Below, piece after piece: positions 8,708 to 18,566 of a stretch of DNA of 64,000 nt. The DNA is taken from contig NZ_CP107008.1 of NCBI RefSeq assembly GCF_025725685.1, positions 496,001 to 560,000 on the forward strand, written 5' to 3'. Position 1 is the stretch's first letter. Every line of letters starts with the position of its first letter. Source of the DNA: Halomonas sp. M4R1S46. Its GTDB lineage: Bacteria; Pseudomonadota; Gammaproteobacteria; Pseudomonadales; Halomonadaceae. Below the pieces are notes generated by a model. It was given only the letters and a program-made list of their open reading frames with translations, did no database searches and was not told the DNA's origin. The translations under genes were made by a program, and so were the position numbers.

Positions 8708-8816
8708 GCCCGGAGCTCTAAGCTATAAGCCTGAAGCTGGAAAAAAACCTTGGCCCGTGTCTCGGAGGCGACACCTACTTTCCAGCTTCCAGCTTCCAGC
8801 TTCCAGCTTTCCGCTT
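8708..8816. repeat. Intergenic element with four tandem TTCCAGC units
   Basis: The argS-priA spacer contains four perfect tandem 7-bp units TTCCAGC at 8780-8807, followed by TTTCCGCTTTCAGC, while the left side holds AAGCTATAAGCC and GAAGCTGGAA. The left GAAGCTGGAA pairs with the right units, giving a stem around a 40-nt loop. The motif set matches the element at 4018-4196. It ends exactly before the priA stop codon. Confidence 0.65.
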
Positions 8817-11060
8817 TCAGCTGAGAGTCTGCGGATCGATATCCAGCGACCAGCGCACCCGCCGAGCCGCCGGTTCGGCCTCCAGCCAGGCGGCGAGCCA
8901 GGCGCCCGCCTCGTGGAGCCGGCTGCGCTTGTCGGCGCCGAGCATGACTTGCAGGTGGTAGCGGTTCTGGCGGCGTTCCATGGGCGCCGGCACCGGGCCC
9001 AGGCAGTCCACCGCCAGCCCGCGCTCGGCGAGGTACTCGCGCAGGGCGCCGGCGGCGCGGCCGCCGAGCTCGCTTGCCGCCTCCTCCCGGGGGCTCTCCA
9101 GGCGCAGCAGGGCCAGGTGGCGGAAGGGGGGCAGGGCCGCGGCGCGGCGCTCCGCCAGCAGCTGTTCGGCCAGGGCATCGTAGCCGCGGGCCGCCAGCAG
9201 GCGCAGGTTGGGGTCGTCGGCATGCAGGGTCTGCACCAGCACCCGGCCGGGATGGGCGGCGCGGCCGGCGCGGCCGGCCACCTGCTCGAGCAGCTGGGCG
9301 CTGTGTTCCAGGGCGCGGAAGTCGCTCGAGTAGAGGCCGGCATCGGCGTTGACCACCACCACCAGAGTGACGTGGGGCAGGTGGTGGCCCTTGGCCAGCA
9401 TCTGGGTGCCCACCAGCAGGCAGGGCGCGCCGCGCCGCACCTCGGTCAGGGTCTGCTCCAGGGCGTCGCGGCGCCGGGTGCTGTCGCGGTCGATGCGATG
9501 GACGGGCGTCTCGGGGAAGCGCTCGGCCAGGGTCTCCTCGGTGCGTTCGGTGCCGCTGCCCAGGGGGCGCAGGTCGGCGCTGCCGCAGTCGGGGCAGGCG
9601 TCGGGCAGCGCCCGGCGGCGATCGCAGTGGTGGCAGGCCAGCAGCGGCGGCTGGCGGTGCAGGGTCATGCGCGCGTCGCAGTGGTCGCACTCGGCCATCC
9701 ACCCGCAGGCATGGCAGGCCAGGGTCGGGGCGAAGCCGCGACGGTTGATGAACACCAGTACCTGATGGCCGGCGGCCAGCGTCGACGCGATGGCCTCCAT
9801 GACCGGCGGGATCAGCCCGCCCCGGCGCGGGCGGCCGCGCAGGTCGACCAGCTCCAGGCGGGCCGGGGGGTGGCGGCTGGCGCGCTGGGTCAGCCGCAGG
9901 TGGCGATAGTCGCCGGCCAGGGCCCGTTGCAACGTCTCCAGCGACGGCGTGGCGCTGCCCAGCACCAGCGGGATGCCGTGGCGGTGGGCGCGAGCCACCG
10001 CCAGGTCCCGGGCGTGGTAGCGCAACCCTTCCTGCTGCTTGAAGGAACCGTCGTGCTCCTCGTCGACGATGATCGCCCCGGGGCGGGCCAGTGGCGTGAA
10101 GATCGCCGAGCGGGTGCCGATGACGATGGGCGCGCGGCCGCTGGCGGCGGCCTCCCAGGCGTCCAGGCGCTCATGGTCGGTGAGCCCGGAGTGCAGCGCG
10201 ACCACCGGCACCCGGAAGCGGCTGCGAAAGCGCGCCAGGGTCTGCGGCGTGAGGCCGATCTCCGGCACCAGCACCAGGGCCTGGCGCCCCCGGCCCACCA
10301 CGGCCTCGATCAGCTGCAGGTAGACCTCGGTCTTGCCGCTGCCGGTGACCCCGTGCAGCAGGCAGGGGTGGAAGGCATCGAGGCGCTCGTGCAGCCCGGC
10401 CAGGGCGGTGGCCTGCTCCCGCTGGAGCGGCAGGGCCGGCTCGGCCAGCAGCGGCTCCGCCTGGCCGGTCGACGTGGCGGTCCGTGGCTCCTCGAGGCGC
10501 TCGACCAGCCCCTTGTCGACCAGCGCCTTGAGCTGGTCGCGGCTGAACGACTGGGCGAGCACGGCCTGGGTGACCAGGCCGTGGGGATGCTGACGCAGCA
10601 TGGCCAACAGCTCGGCCTGGCGTGGGGCCCGGGCCAGGCCGGGCGGTGCCTCCCCCTCGGCCAGGGCCGTCACCCGCCAGCGTTCCCGGGTGCGGGCCTC
10701 AAGGGCCCGTCCCTGGCGCAGCAGGGCGGGCAGCGCCTGATGCAGGGTGTCCCCGGGGGCGTGCTGGTAGTAGCGGGCGGTGAACCGGCACAGCCACAGC
10801 CAGTCCTCGGGCAGCGGGGCGTCGTCGAGGCAGGCGTCGACGGGCTTGAGGGTGGCCAGCGGCAGGGCGCTGTCGTCGCGGCACTCGAGGACCACCCCGA
10901 CCACCTGGCGCCGCCCGAACGGCACCCGTACCCGCAGGCCGGGCTGCCAGCCACCGGCCGGCGTCTCGCCGCCGGGGCGGTAGTCGAACAGGCGGCGCAG
11001 TGGCGAGGGGATGGCGACGCCCAGCACGCGGGGGGCGGGCCGGGGGGATGATTCGGACAA
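8817..11060 (-). CDS. priA: Primosomal protein N' (replication restart helicase PriA)
   Basis: PriA recognises stalled forks and D-loops and reloads the replisome. The 747-residue product contains the N-terminal DNA-binding domain (RVLGVAIPSPLRRLFDY), Walker A GVTGSGKT, the DEEH box in IVDEEHD, the QMLAKGH motif, and the zinc site formed by paired cysteines from CHACG to CPDCG (eight Cys). The start chosen is a TTG at 11060 because GGAGG lies 4 nt upstream; a GTG at 11027 is the alternative. Open frame continues further upstream, but it would run across the rpmE promoter. Confidence 0.93.
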   Translation of the reverse strand: MSESSPRPAPRVLGVAIPSPLRRLFDYRPGGETPAGGWQPGLRVRVPFGRRQVVGVVLECRDDSALPLATLKPVDACLDDAPLPEDWLWLCRFTARYYQHAPGDTLHQALPALLRQGRALEARTRERWRVTALAEGEAPPGLARAPRQAELLAMLRQHPHGLVTQAVLAQSFSRDQLKALVDKGLVERLEEPRTATSTGQAEPLLAEPALPLQREQATALAGLHERLDAFHPCLLHGVTGSGKTEVYLQLIEAVVGRGRQALVLVPEIGLTPQTLARFRSRFRVPVVALHSGLTDHERLDAWEAAASGRAPIVIGTRSAIFTPLARPGAIIVDEEHDGSFKQQEGLRYHARDLAVARAHRHGIPLVLGSATPSLETLQRALAGDYRHLRLTQRASRHPPARLELVDLRGRPRRGGLIPPVMEAIASTLAAGHQVLVFINRRGFAPTLACHACGWMAECDHCDARMTLHRQPPLLACHHCDRRRALPDACPDCGSADLRPLGSGTERTEETLAERFPETPVHRIDRDSTRRRDALEQTLTEVRRGAPCLLVGTQMLAKGHHLPHVTLVVVVNADAGLYSSDFRALEHSAQLLEQVAGRAGRAAHPGRVLVQTLHADDPNLRLLAARGYDALAEQLLAERRAAALPPFRHLALLRLESPREEAASELGGRAAGALREYLAERGLAVDCLGPVPAPMERRQNRYHLQVMLGADKRSRLHEAGAWLAAWLEAEPAARRVRWSLDIDPQTLS

Positions 11061-11089
11061 TTGGCCTCCGGGGACGGCTCTGCTAGAAT
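11061..11089 (+). promoter_or_regulatory. Sigma-70 promoter of rpmE
   Basis: TTGGCC (11061-11066) and TAGAAT (11084-11089) are separated by 17 bp and face rpmE, leaving a leader of about 108 nt. The -35 box directly abuts the divergent priA start codon, so the priA ribosome site and this promoter share bases. Confidence 0.6.
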
Positions 11090-11203
11090 GCGTCGCCCCG
11101 CACCCTCCAGGGGGCGCGGGTGACCGGTTCGAACGTTCCGACAACCCGTATGCGGTGCCTGGCAGCGGATCAGGTGGCGGCATACCGCTCAACGAGGCTC
11201 AAG

Positions 11204-11416
11204 ATGAAACAAGGTATCCACCCGGATTACAAGACGGTCAGCGCGACCTGCTCCTGCGGCGCCACCTTCGAAGTGGGCTCCACCGCCAGCCAGGACCTGT
11301 CCCTGGACGTCTGCTCGCAGTGCCACCCCTTCTATACCGGCAAGCAGAAGCAGGCGACCACCGGTGGCCGCGTCGAGCGCTTCAACAAGCGTTTCGGTGC
11401 CGCGCTCAAGCGCTGA
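11204..11416 (+). CDS. rpmE: Large-subunit ribosomal protein bL31, zinc-binding form
   Basis: bL31 is a small 50S-subunit protein bridging to the 30S head. The 70-residue product starts MKQGIHPDYK and carries the zinc ligands of the C+ form (CSCG and CSQC), then the conserved HPFYTGKQ and GGRVERFNKRF. The start is set by homology and by GAGG upstream; the frame is open further upstream but those residues are not bL31-like. A strong terminator follows, and a group II intron begins immediately behind that terminator. Confidence 0.97.
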   Translation: MKQGIHPDYKTVSATCSCGATFEVGSTASQDLSLDVCSQCHPFYTGKQKQATTGGRVERFNKRFGAALKR

Positions 11417-11460
11417 TGCGTCGTTCGGCGCCGCAACGCCGAGCGCGTCGACATCGATGA

Positions 11461-11492
11461 AGAAACCCGCCTTTTCGGCGGGTTTCTTTTTT
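11461..11492 (+). terminator. Rho-independent terminator of rpmE
   Basis: The stem AGAAACCCGCC / GGCGGGTTTCT with a TTTTC-type loop is followed by TTTTTT. The intron starts 1-2 bp beyond the T run, the typical target configuration of class C group II introns. Confidence 0.93.
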
Positions 11493-11958
11493 GGTGTGCG
11501 CCAGGCATGGCGCGCAGCGCCTGACTGGCGCTGTTCCCGAGGGTGGTGCCTCGGGATGACTTGGGGGTGAAAGTCCCCTGCACGCCCGGCAAGGGGAAGT
11601 GCTAGCCGACGGCAAGGGTGTCTCCCGCGAGGGGGAATCTGAAGGCAGCTCGAGGCAAAACGCTGGCCTGACGAACAGGAAGCGGATATGAGGCGTCATG
11701 GCGGGGTGAGATGGCATCAATCATCAAAGCCCAGTACTTGCACGGAACGCCATGACGTAAATCCGACAGGCATAAGCGGGAAGGTCGCGCGTCTTACCCT
11801 GGGAGGTCTGGTGGTCTGCCACGGTGCTACCGGCGTCGAGAGGCGGCGGGATGGGCCACCAGACGTCAGCAGAGGCCATAGTAAGTGCCGGTTCACCGCG
11901 GCACCAAGGGCCGAACATGAAGAACCGCGAGTAGGCGATGACGTCTCGAGGATCGATC

Positions 11959-13347
11959 ATGAAGACAGAAAGCGGCGCTGATACCGCCACCCACCCAGAG
12001 GGGCAGGGGCAGCACCCCGAGTCTCGGCCGGTGGGCGTCGAGACGGTCCCGGCGTCGTCATCGTGGACGAAAGCGGAGCCCGCCCCGCTCATGGAGGCCG
12101 TGGTAGAGAAGGCTAACATGGCGCGGGCTTACCGGAGGGTGGTCGCCAACAAAGGCGCGCCGGGTGCCGATGGCATGACGGTGGAGCAGTTGGCTGACCA
12201 CCTGAAACAGCACTGGCCGACGCTGCGCGAGCGGCTGCTGGCCGGTGAGTACCACCCCAGCCCAGTCCGAGCCGTCGAGATCCCCAAGTCCAAGGGCGGG
12301 ACACGACAGCTCGGCATCCCCACGGTCACCGACCGGCTGATCCAGCAGGCGCTGCTGCAGGTGCTGACGCCGCTCTTCGATCCGAGCTTCTCCGCATCGA
12401 GCTACGGCTACCGCCCCAAACGCAGCGCCCAGCAGGCTGTCGCGGCGATGAAGACCCATGTCACGGCCGGCCACCGCTGGGTGGTCGACCTCGACCTGGA
12501 AGCCTTCTTCGACCGAGTGAACCACGACCTGCTGATGGCGCGGGTCGCGCGCCGCGTCCGCGACAAGCGGGTGTTGCGCCTGATCCGTCGTTATCTGGAA
12601 GCCGGTCTGTTCCAGGACTGCCAGGCCGCGTCACGCCGGCAGGGAACGCCCCAGGGCGGACCGCTCAGCCCGCTGCTGGCCAACATCCTGCTGGATGACG
12701 TGGACAAGGAACTGGAGCGCCGCGGTCACCGCTTCTGCCGCTACGCCGACGATATGCAGGTGTATGTCAGGAGTCGGCGAGCGGGCGAGCGCGTCATGGC
12801 CAGCCTGAGTGATTTTCTCGAGAGCTCGCTCAGGCTGACGGTCAATCGTGACAAGAGTGCGGTGGAGCGGCCTTGGAACCGGGGGTATCTGGGCTACACG
12901 CTGACCCGGCACAAGCTGCCGAAGCTGACGCTGGCCAAGGCCAGCCTGCCACGCTTGATGCAGCGTGTCCGCGAGATCCTCAAGCGTGGCAGGGGACGCC
13001 ATATTCGGCGCGTCACGAGGGAGTTGGCCCCCGTCCTGCGGGGCTGGGCCAGTTACTTCAGTCTCGTCGATGTGAAGCGCCCGCTGGAAGCGCTGGATGG
13101 GTGGATACGCCGCCGGTTACGCGACGTGGTCTGGCGGCAATGGAAACGCCCGCGGACCCGGCGCCGTAAGCTTCTGGCACTGGGTCTGGACGACTATCGG
13201 GCGTGGAAGTCAGCCGGGAATGGGCGAGGCCCCTGGTGGAATGCCGGTGCTTCGCACATGAATCAGGCCCTGCCACGGAAGTGGTTCGATCGGCTGGGCC
13301 TGATCTCGGTACTCGATACGGTAAGAGGGCTTAGCCGTTCTTCGTGA
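11959..13347 (+). CDS. ltrA: Group II intron reverse transcriptase/maturase
   Basis: The intron-encoded protein splices its host RNA and reverse-transcribes it during retrohoming. The 462-residue product has the RT fingers/palm with YADD at about residues 262-265, the upstream GTPQGGPLSPLLANI block, the DLDLEAFFDRVNHD box, and a C-terminal maturase (group II X) domain including RGWASYF. No HNH endonuclease follows, as expected of class C. The ATG at 11959 has AGGA 7 nt upstream; an in-frame ATG at 11938 would add seven residues. No frameshift or stop interrupts the frame. Confidence 0.94.
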   Translation: MKTESGADTATHPEGQGQHPESRPVGVETVPASSSWTKAEPAPLMEAVVEKANMARAYRRVVANKGAPGADGMTVEQLADHLKQHWPTLRERLLAGEYHPSPVRAVEIPKSKGGTRQLGIPTVTDRLIQQALLQVLTPLFDPSFSASSYGYRPKRSAQQAVAAMKTHVTAGHRWVVDLDLEAFFDRVNHDLLMARVARRVRDKRVLRLIRRYLEAGLFQDCQAASRRQGTPQGGPLSPLLANILLDDVDKELERRGHRFCRYADDMQVYVRSRRAGERVMASLSDFLESSLRLTVNRDKSAVERPWNRGYLGYTLTRHKLPKLTLAKASLPRLMQRVREILKRGRGRHIRRVTRELAPVLRGWASYFSLVDVKRPLEALDGWIRRRLRDVVWRQWKRPRTRRRKLLALGLDDYRAWKSAGNGRGPWWNAGASHMNQALPRKWFDRLGLISVLDTVRGLSRSS

Positions 13348-13380
13348 ACCGCCGTGGTACGGAACCGTATGCCCGGTGGT
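13348..13380 (+). ncRNA. Group II intron domain V
   Basis: A lower stem ACCGCCG / CGGTGGT and an upper stem TACG / CGTA with a GAAC loop form the compact catalytic hairpin of group II ribozymes. It directly follows the maturase stop codon and precedes domain VI. Confidence 0.85.
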
Positions 13381-13551
13381 GTGAGAGGACGGGGGAGGCG
13401 ACTCCCCTTCCTACTCGATCGGAAGGGGACTAAGGTTAACCAATAAGGGATTGTTTATGGTGAGGGGTGGAAGTATAGATTTCGCCAAATAGAAGGGATT
13501 GTCGCCAAACGCGCGATGTCTCGACGGGAAATCGGGGGAAAGCGCTTCAAG

Positions 13552-13580
13552 TTGAGAAATGGAATTTTTTTTTATATTCT
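13552..13580 (+). promoter_or_regulatory. Putative sigma-70 promoter of maeB
   Basis: TTGAGA (13552-13557) and TATTCT (13575-13580) are 17 bp apart, within an AT-rich patch about 40 bp upstream of the maeB start. The intron lies entirely upstream, so this promoter is undisturbed by the insertion. Confidence 0.5.
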
Positions 13581-13617
13581 GGATGGCCTCAACACCACTG
13601 TGGACCGGATCCTGAGC

Positions 13618-14889
<1,272 letters not shown>

Positions 14890-14908
14890 CGCCGGAGACC
14901 CGTCCTTG

Positions 14909-14946
14909 ACACGACGACGCCGGCCCTCGAGCCGGCGTCGTCGTGT
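14909..14946. terminator. Hairpin terminator between maeB and the convergent DUF481 gene
   Basis: A perfect 16-bp stem (ACACGACGACGCCGGC and its complement) with a six-base loop CCTCGA lies between two convergent genes. No T run follows, so it may act with other factors or serve both strands. Confidence 0.75.
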
Positions 14947-14951
14947 CTGGC

Positions 14952-15698
14952 CTACCAGTCGAAGAGCAGCGAGGCGCTGGTGGTGAGATCGGTGCGGGCC
15001 GTGGCGCTCTCGGGGGGGCGGGAGTTGTGCTCGATCTCGTGGGACAGCTTGAGCGCCAGGTGGTCGTTGAGGCGTGCCGTCAGCGACGTCAGGGAGCGTG
15101 AGGTGGTGTTGTCGTCGGTGGCCTCGACCGACAGCTCCTGGCTGACGCTCGCGGTGTCGGAGAATGTCCAGCGGTAGTCCATGGCGCCGTAGAGCACGGC
15201 GAGCCGCTCGTTCCGGGCGTCGCGTACGCTGTCGAGGCGATAGCCGGGGCCGGCCTCCAGGGACAGCGACTGGTCGTCGCTGTCGAGGAGTTGCCGGCCG
15301 TAGCCGGCGATGGTGGTGATCTGGTAGTCGTAGCCGCTGAAGCGGTCCTTGTCCCAGCGGGCGAAGCCGAACAGGTAGTGCGGGCCCTCGATATCGTAGC
15401 GTTCCCGCATGGCCACCAGGTACTGCTCGGCGCTGGTCTCGTCGTCCTGGGTCACGTGGCGGACCTCGCCGCGCAGGCTGTGGGTCAGCGGGCCGGTCAG
15501 CCAGATGAGGCGCCCCTTGGCGATCAGGGTCTGGCTGTCGGTGTTGCCGGCCAGGTGGGTGAAGCCGAGCTCGGTCTCGCCGCTCCAGGGCGGGGCATCC
15601 GCCTTCGGCGCGGGCGGCGCGTAGAAGGGGGAGGCGAGGGCGTTGCCGGCCGTGGCCAGCAGCCCCAGGGCGATGGCGGGAAGGCGCCTGAGACGCAT
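14952..15698 (-). CDS. DUF481 outer-membrane beta-barrel protein (YdiY-like)
   Basis: The 248-residue protein has a signal peptide (about residues 1-22, ending ALA-S), followed by a DUF481 barrel of alternating strands starting SGETELGFTHLAGNTDSQT and ending in the aromatic C-terminal residue (SLLFDW) required by the BAM machinery. Members such as YdiY are salt- or acid-induced outer-membrane proteins of unknown function. The gene stands alone between convergent maeB and mrcA. Confidence 0.88.
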   Translation of the reverse strand: MRLRRLPAIALGLLATAGNALASPFYAPPAPKADAPPWSGETELGFTHLAGNTDSQTLIAKGRLIWLTGPLTHSLRGEVRHVTQDDETSAEQYLVAMRERYDIEGPHYLFGFARWDKDRFSGYDYQITTIAGYGRQLLDSDDQSLSLEAGPGYRLDSVRDARNERLAVLYGAMDYRWTFSDTASVSQELSVEATDDNTTSRSLTSLTARLNDHLALKLSHEIEHNSRPPESATARTDLTTSASLLFDW

Positions 15699-15784
15699 GG
15701 CTGTGTCTCGCTGTCGTTCGTGATGTCGGCGTAGCGGGGCGCGGACGAGGCGCCCCGTGGGTCGCCTCGTCCGCCGGGGCCGGT

Positions 15785-18310
15785 TCAGAAGATGGCCTCG
15801 TAGGCGGCGGTCCCCTGGGAGCCGCTTTCCTGTTCCACCGCCTGGTCGACCCGTCGCGGCTGGTAGCTGGGGAGATGATCGGCGCGGAACAGCTCCTCGA
15901 TGCCGCCGGCCTGGTCGTCGTGCAGCAGGCGACCGGTGTCCGGGTCGACCCGGCGGGTGACGACGTTCTCCGGCCGTTCGGGGAGCGCCTCCGGACGGCC
16001 GTCCAGCGCGTGGCCCATGAAGTCGACCCAGATCGGCAGGGCGGCCTGGGAGCCGTACTCGGCGGTGGAGGTGTTGTCGTCCATGCCGACCCAGACGGTG
16101 GTCGCCAGGTCGGTGTTGAAGCCGGCGAACCAGGCGTCGCGCTGGTCGTTGGTGGTGCCCGTCTTGCCGACGATGTCGGAGCGCTCCAGCGCCAGGGCAC
16201 GGCGGGCGGTGCCGTGTTCGACCACGTCGCGCAGCATGTCGCGCAGCAGGTAGACCGCGGCCGGCTCGGCGACCCGGGGCGCGACCCGGTAGGTCTCGCC
16301 GTCACGCTCCACGGTGGTCTGGTTCTCGGAGCACTCCCGGCAGGCCACCATGGGGTCGGCCTCTTCCACCAGGACCTGCTCCTCGCCACGGGTCACTCGC
16401 TGGATCAGCCAGGGTTCGATGGCGAAGCCGCCGTTGGCCAGCACCGCATAGCCGCGGGTCATCTCCAGGGGGGTCAGGCTGGTGCTGCCCAGCGCCAGTG
16501 CCAGGCCGTGGGGCAGGCGTTCGGGATCGAAGCCGAAATCCTCGAGGAAGCCGATGGTGCGCTCCAGGCCCAGGGTCTGGAGCAGGCGAATGGTCACCAG
16601 GTTGCGCGACCGGGCCAGGCCGACGCGCAGACGGGTCGGGCCGAGGAAGTCGCCGCTGGAGTTGTTGGGGCGCCACAGCTCGTTGCTGCCATCCTCCATC
16701 ACCACCGGGGCGTCGTTGATCACGCTGGCCGGGTTGATCTCGCCGCTGTTCAGGCCGGCCAGGTAGATGAAGGGCTTGAAGATGGAGCCGGCCTGACGGC
16801 GCGCCTGGGTCGCACGGTTGAACTTGCTGGCGTCGAAGTCGAAGCCGGCCTGCAGGGCCAGGATGGCGCCGGTCTCGGGGTCCATCACCACCAGCGAGCC
16901 CTGGGCCTGGGGTTGCTGCGAGAGGCGCCAGCTGCCGTCCTCGCGCTGAAGGATGCGCACCAGGTCGCCGGGGCTGGCGATCTCGGCGGCGGTGTCCGGT
17001 GCCGCCCCCCGGCTGCGGGCGCTGCGGTAGGGGCGAGCCCACTCCAGCCCCTCCCAGTCCAGGCTCCTGACCTCGCCGCCGCGGGCCAGCACGCGCATCT
17101 CGCGCCCCTCGCTCTCCACCACGATGGCCGGCTCCAGGGGGCCGAGCACCGGCGTGCGTTCCAGTACCTGCAGCCAGTTGCTGACGTCGCCGTCGATGCC
17201 CTCGACCTCGCTCTGGCTGCGCTCGGCGGCGCGTCGTGCGGTGGCCATCACCTCGGGGGACTCGGCGAGCTCCTCCTCGAGCCCCTCGCGGTCGGTGCGC
17301 TCCTGGGCCTCGGCCAGACTGCGGGGGATGTCGGTCTGTTCCGGGCCGCGCCAGCCGTGGCGGGTGTCGTAGGCGATCAGGCCCTCGGCCAGGGCGCGGC
17401 GCGCCTGCGGCTGCAACTCGCTGTCCAGGGTGGTGTAGAGGTGATAGCCGCCGGTGTAGGCGTCGTCGAAGCGCTCGACGGCGAACTGGCGGGCCATCTC
17501 GGCCACGTAGTCGGCCTGGACCTCGGCCTGGGTGATGTGACGGCGCGCGGTGATCGGGGCCTGGACCGCCTCGTCGTAGGCCGGCTGGTCGATGAAGCCG
17601 AGCTCGCGCATGCGGAACAGGATCCAGTTGCGGCGAATCAGTGCGCGCTCGGCGTTGGCCAGCGGGTTGAGGGCGGAGGGCGCCTTGGGCAGGCCGGCGA
17701 TCATCGCCTGCTCGGCCAGGGTCAGCTCGTCCATCGGACGGTCGTAGTAGACCTCGGCCGCCGCGGCGATGCCGTAGGCGCGATGGCCCAGGAAGATCTT
17801 GTTGACGTAGAGCTCGAGGATCTCCTCCTTGCTGAGGATCTGTTCCATCTGCAGCGCCAGCAGGATCTCGCGGACCTTGCGGGTGTAGGTGCGGTCCAGC
17901 GTCAGCAGGTAGTTGCGGGCCACCTGCATGGTGATGGTCGAGCCGCCCGACTGGATGTCGCCGCCGCTGGCCGCCAGTTCCACGGCGGCACGGGCCAGGC
18001 CCTTGGGATCGACGCCACGGTGATCGAAGTAGCCGGCGTCCTCGGCCGCGAGCAGGGCCTGCACCATCTCCTCGGGAATCTCGTCGAACTCGACCGGCAG
18101 GCGCCGCTCCTCGCCGAACTCGCCGATCAGCTTGCCGTCCTGGGTGAAGATGCGCAGTGGCGTCTGCAGCTCGAAGTCCTGCAGCTGACGGACATCCGGC
18201 AATCCCGGAGCGAAATAGAGGGCGGCGCCGATCACGGCCAGCAGCGTGGCGGCAGAGAGCGATGCCAGCAGCCACAGGGCCGAGAGAGCCAGTTTTCTGA
18301 TGAACGTCAT
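15785..18310 (-). CDS. mrcA: Penicillin-binding protein 1A (bifunctional peptidoglycan synthase)
   Basis: PBP1A polymerises glycan strands and cross-links peptides at the inner membrane. The 841-residue product has an N-terminal membrane anchor (about 9-33), a GT51 transglycosylase domain with catalytic Glu90 in AAEDAGYFDHRG, an OB-like insert typical of PBP1A, and a transpeptidase domain with the SxxK serine near residue 509 (GSIFKP), SRN in ARSRNL and KTG near 716. It is divergent from pilM, the conserved order in Pseudomonas relatives. The 256-bp divergent spacer has a TATAAC/TATAAT-like box near 18520 readable on either strand. Confidence 0.97.
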   Translation of the reverse strand: MTFIRKLALSALWLLASLSAATLLAVIGAALYFAPGLPDVRQLQDFELQTPLRIFTQDGKLIGEFGEERRLPVEFDEIPEEMVQALLAAEDAGYFDHRGVDPKGLARAAVELAASGGDIQSGGSTITMQVARNYLLTLDRTYTRKVREILLALQMEQILSKEEILELYVNKIFLGHRAYGIAAAAEVYYDRPMDELTLAEQAMIAGLPKAPSALNPLANAERALIRRNWILFRMRELGFIDQPAYDEAVQAPITARRHITQAEVQADYVAEMARQFAVERFDDAYTGGYHLYTTLDSELQPQARRALAEGLIAYDTRHGWRGPEQTDIPRSLAEAQERTDREGLEEELAESPEVMATARRAAERSQSEVEGIDGDVSNWLQVLERTPVLGPLEPAIVVESEGREMRVLARGGEVRSLDWEGLEWARPYRSARSRGAAPDTAAEIASPGDLVRILQREDGSWRLSQQPQAQGSLVVMDPETGAILALQAGFDFDASKFNRATQARRQAGSIFKPFIYLAGLNSGEINPASVINDAPVVMEDGSNELWRPNNSSGDFLGPTRLRVGLARSRNLVTIRLLQTLGLERTIGFLEDFGFDPERLPHGLALALGSTSLTPLEMTRGYAVLANGGFAIEPWLIQRVTRGEEQVLVEEADPMVACRECSENQTTVERDGETYRVAPRVAEPAAVYLLRDMLRDVVEHGTARRALALERSDIVGKTGTTNDQRDAWFAGFNTDLATTVWVGMDDNTSTAEYGSQAALPIWVDFMGHALDGRPEALPERPENVVTRRVDPDTGRLLHDDQAGGIEELFRADHLPSYQPRRVDQAVEQESGSQGTAAYEAIF

Positions 18311-18566
18311 GAAAAGGCGGTATCCATGCTGAGAACGGGAACGATGACGGGACGCGGAGCGGGTCTCGGGACGCGCCGGCCATTATAGGAACCCGGCCCG
18401 GTGACCACCAGCGTTGACGCTTTGCGACACCCGAGTCGTGTGAGATTTGGAAGTTTCATGTAACCTCGGATTACAGGTCCTGGCCTGCTGGTACCTTCAT
18501 CCAGTGGTGAAGTGGGGCATTATAACGAGCGGCTCGCCGCCAGGTTCAGTCGGGGGCATGATCTAG

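Larger units (their letters stand above)
11494..13419 (+). mobile_element. Complete group IIC intron inserted after the rpmE terminator
   Basis: The element begins GTGTGCG (11494), the 5' splice-site signature of bacterial group II introns, within the GTGTGCGCC...GGCATGG context. It carries a structured 5' ribozyme region of about 460 nt, a reverse transcriptase/maturase gene, a well-formed domain V hairpin (13348-13380) and a domain VI ending ACTCGAT at 13419. Total length is about 1.93 kb. Insertion directly downstream of an intrinsic terminator and lack of an endonuclease domain both mark class C. All parts appear intact, so it may still be mobile. The exact 3' boundary is inferred from family ends. 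Confidence 0.9.

Noticed and set aside
6133..8721. 862-codon open frame opposite the SPOR gene and argS
   Set aside because: Mirror of argS codon bias; no recognisable family, and argS itself is unambiguous.
11688..11981. Small frame inside the 5' part of the intron
   Set aside because: It lies in the ribozyme region, overlaps the maturase start and has no homology I recognise.
15875..18388. 837-codon open frame opposite mrcA
   Set aside because: Antisense shadow of PBP1A, whose catalytic motifs are all intact.
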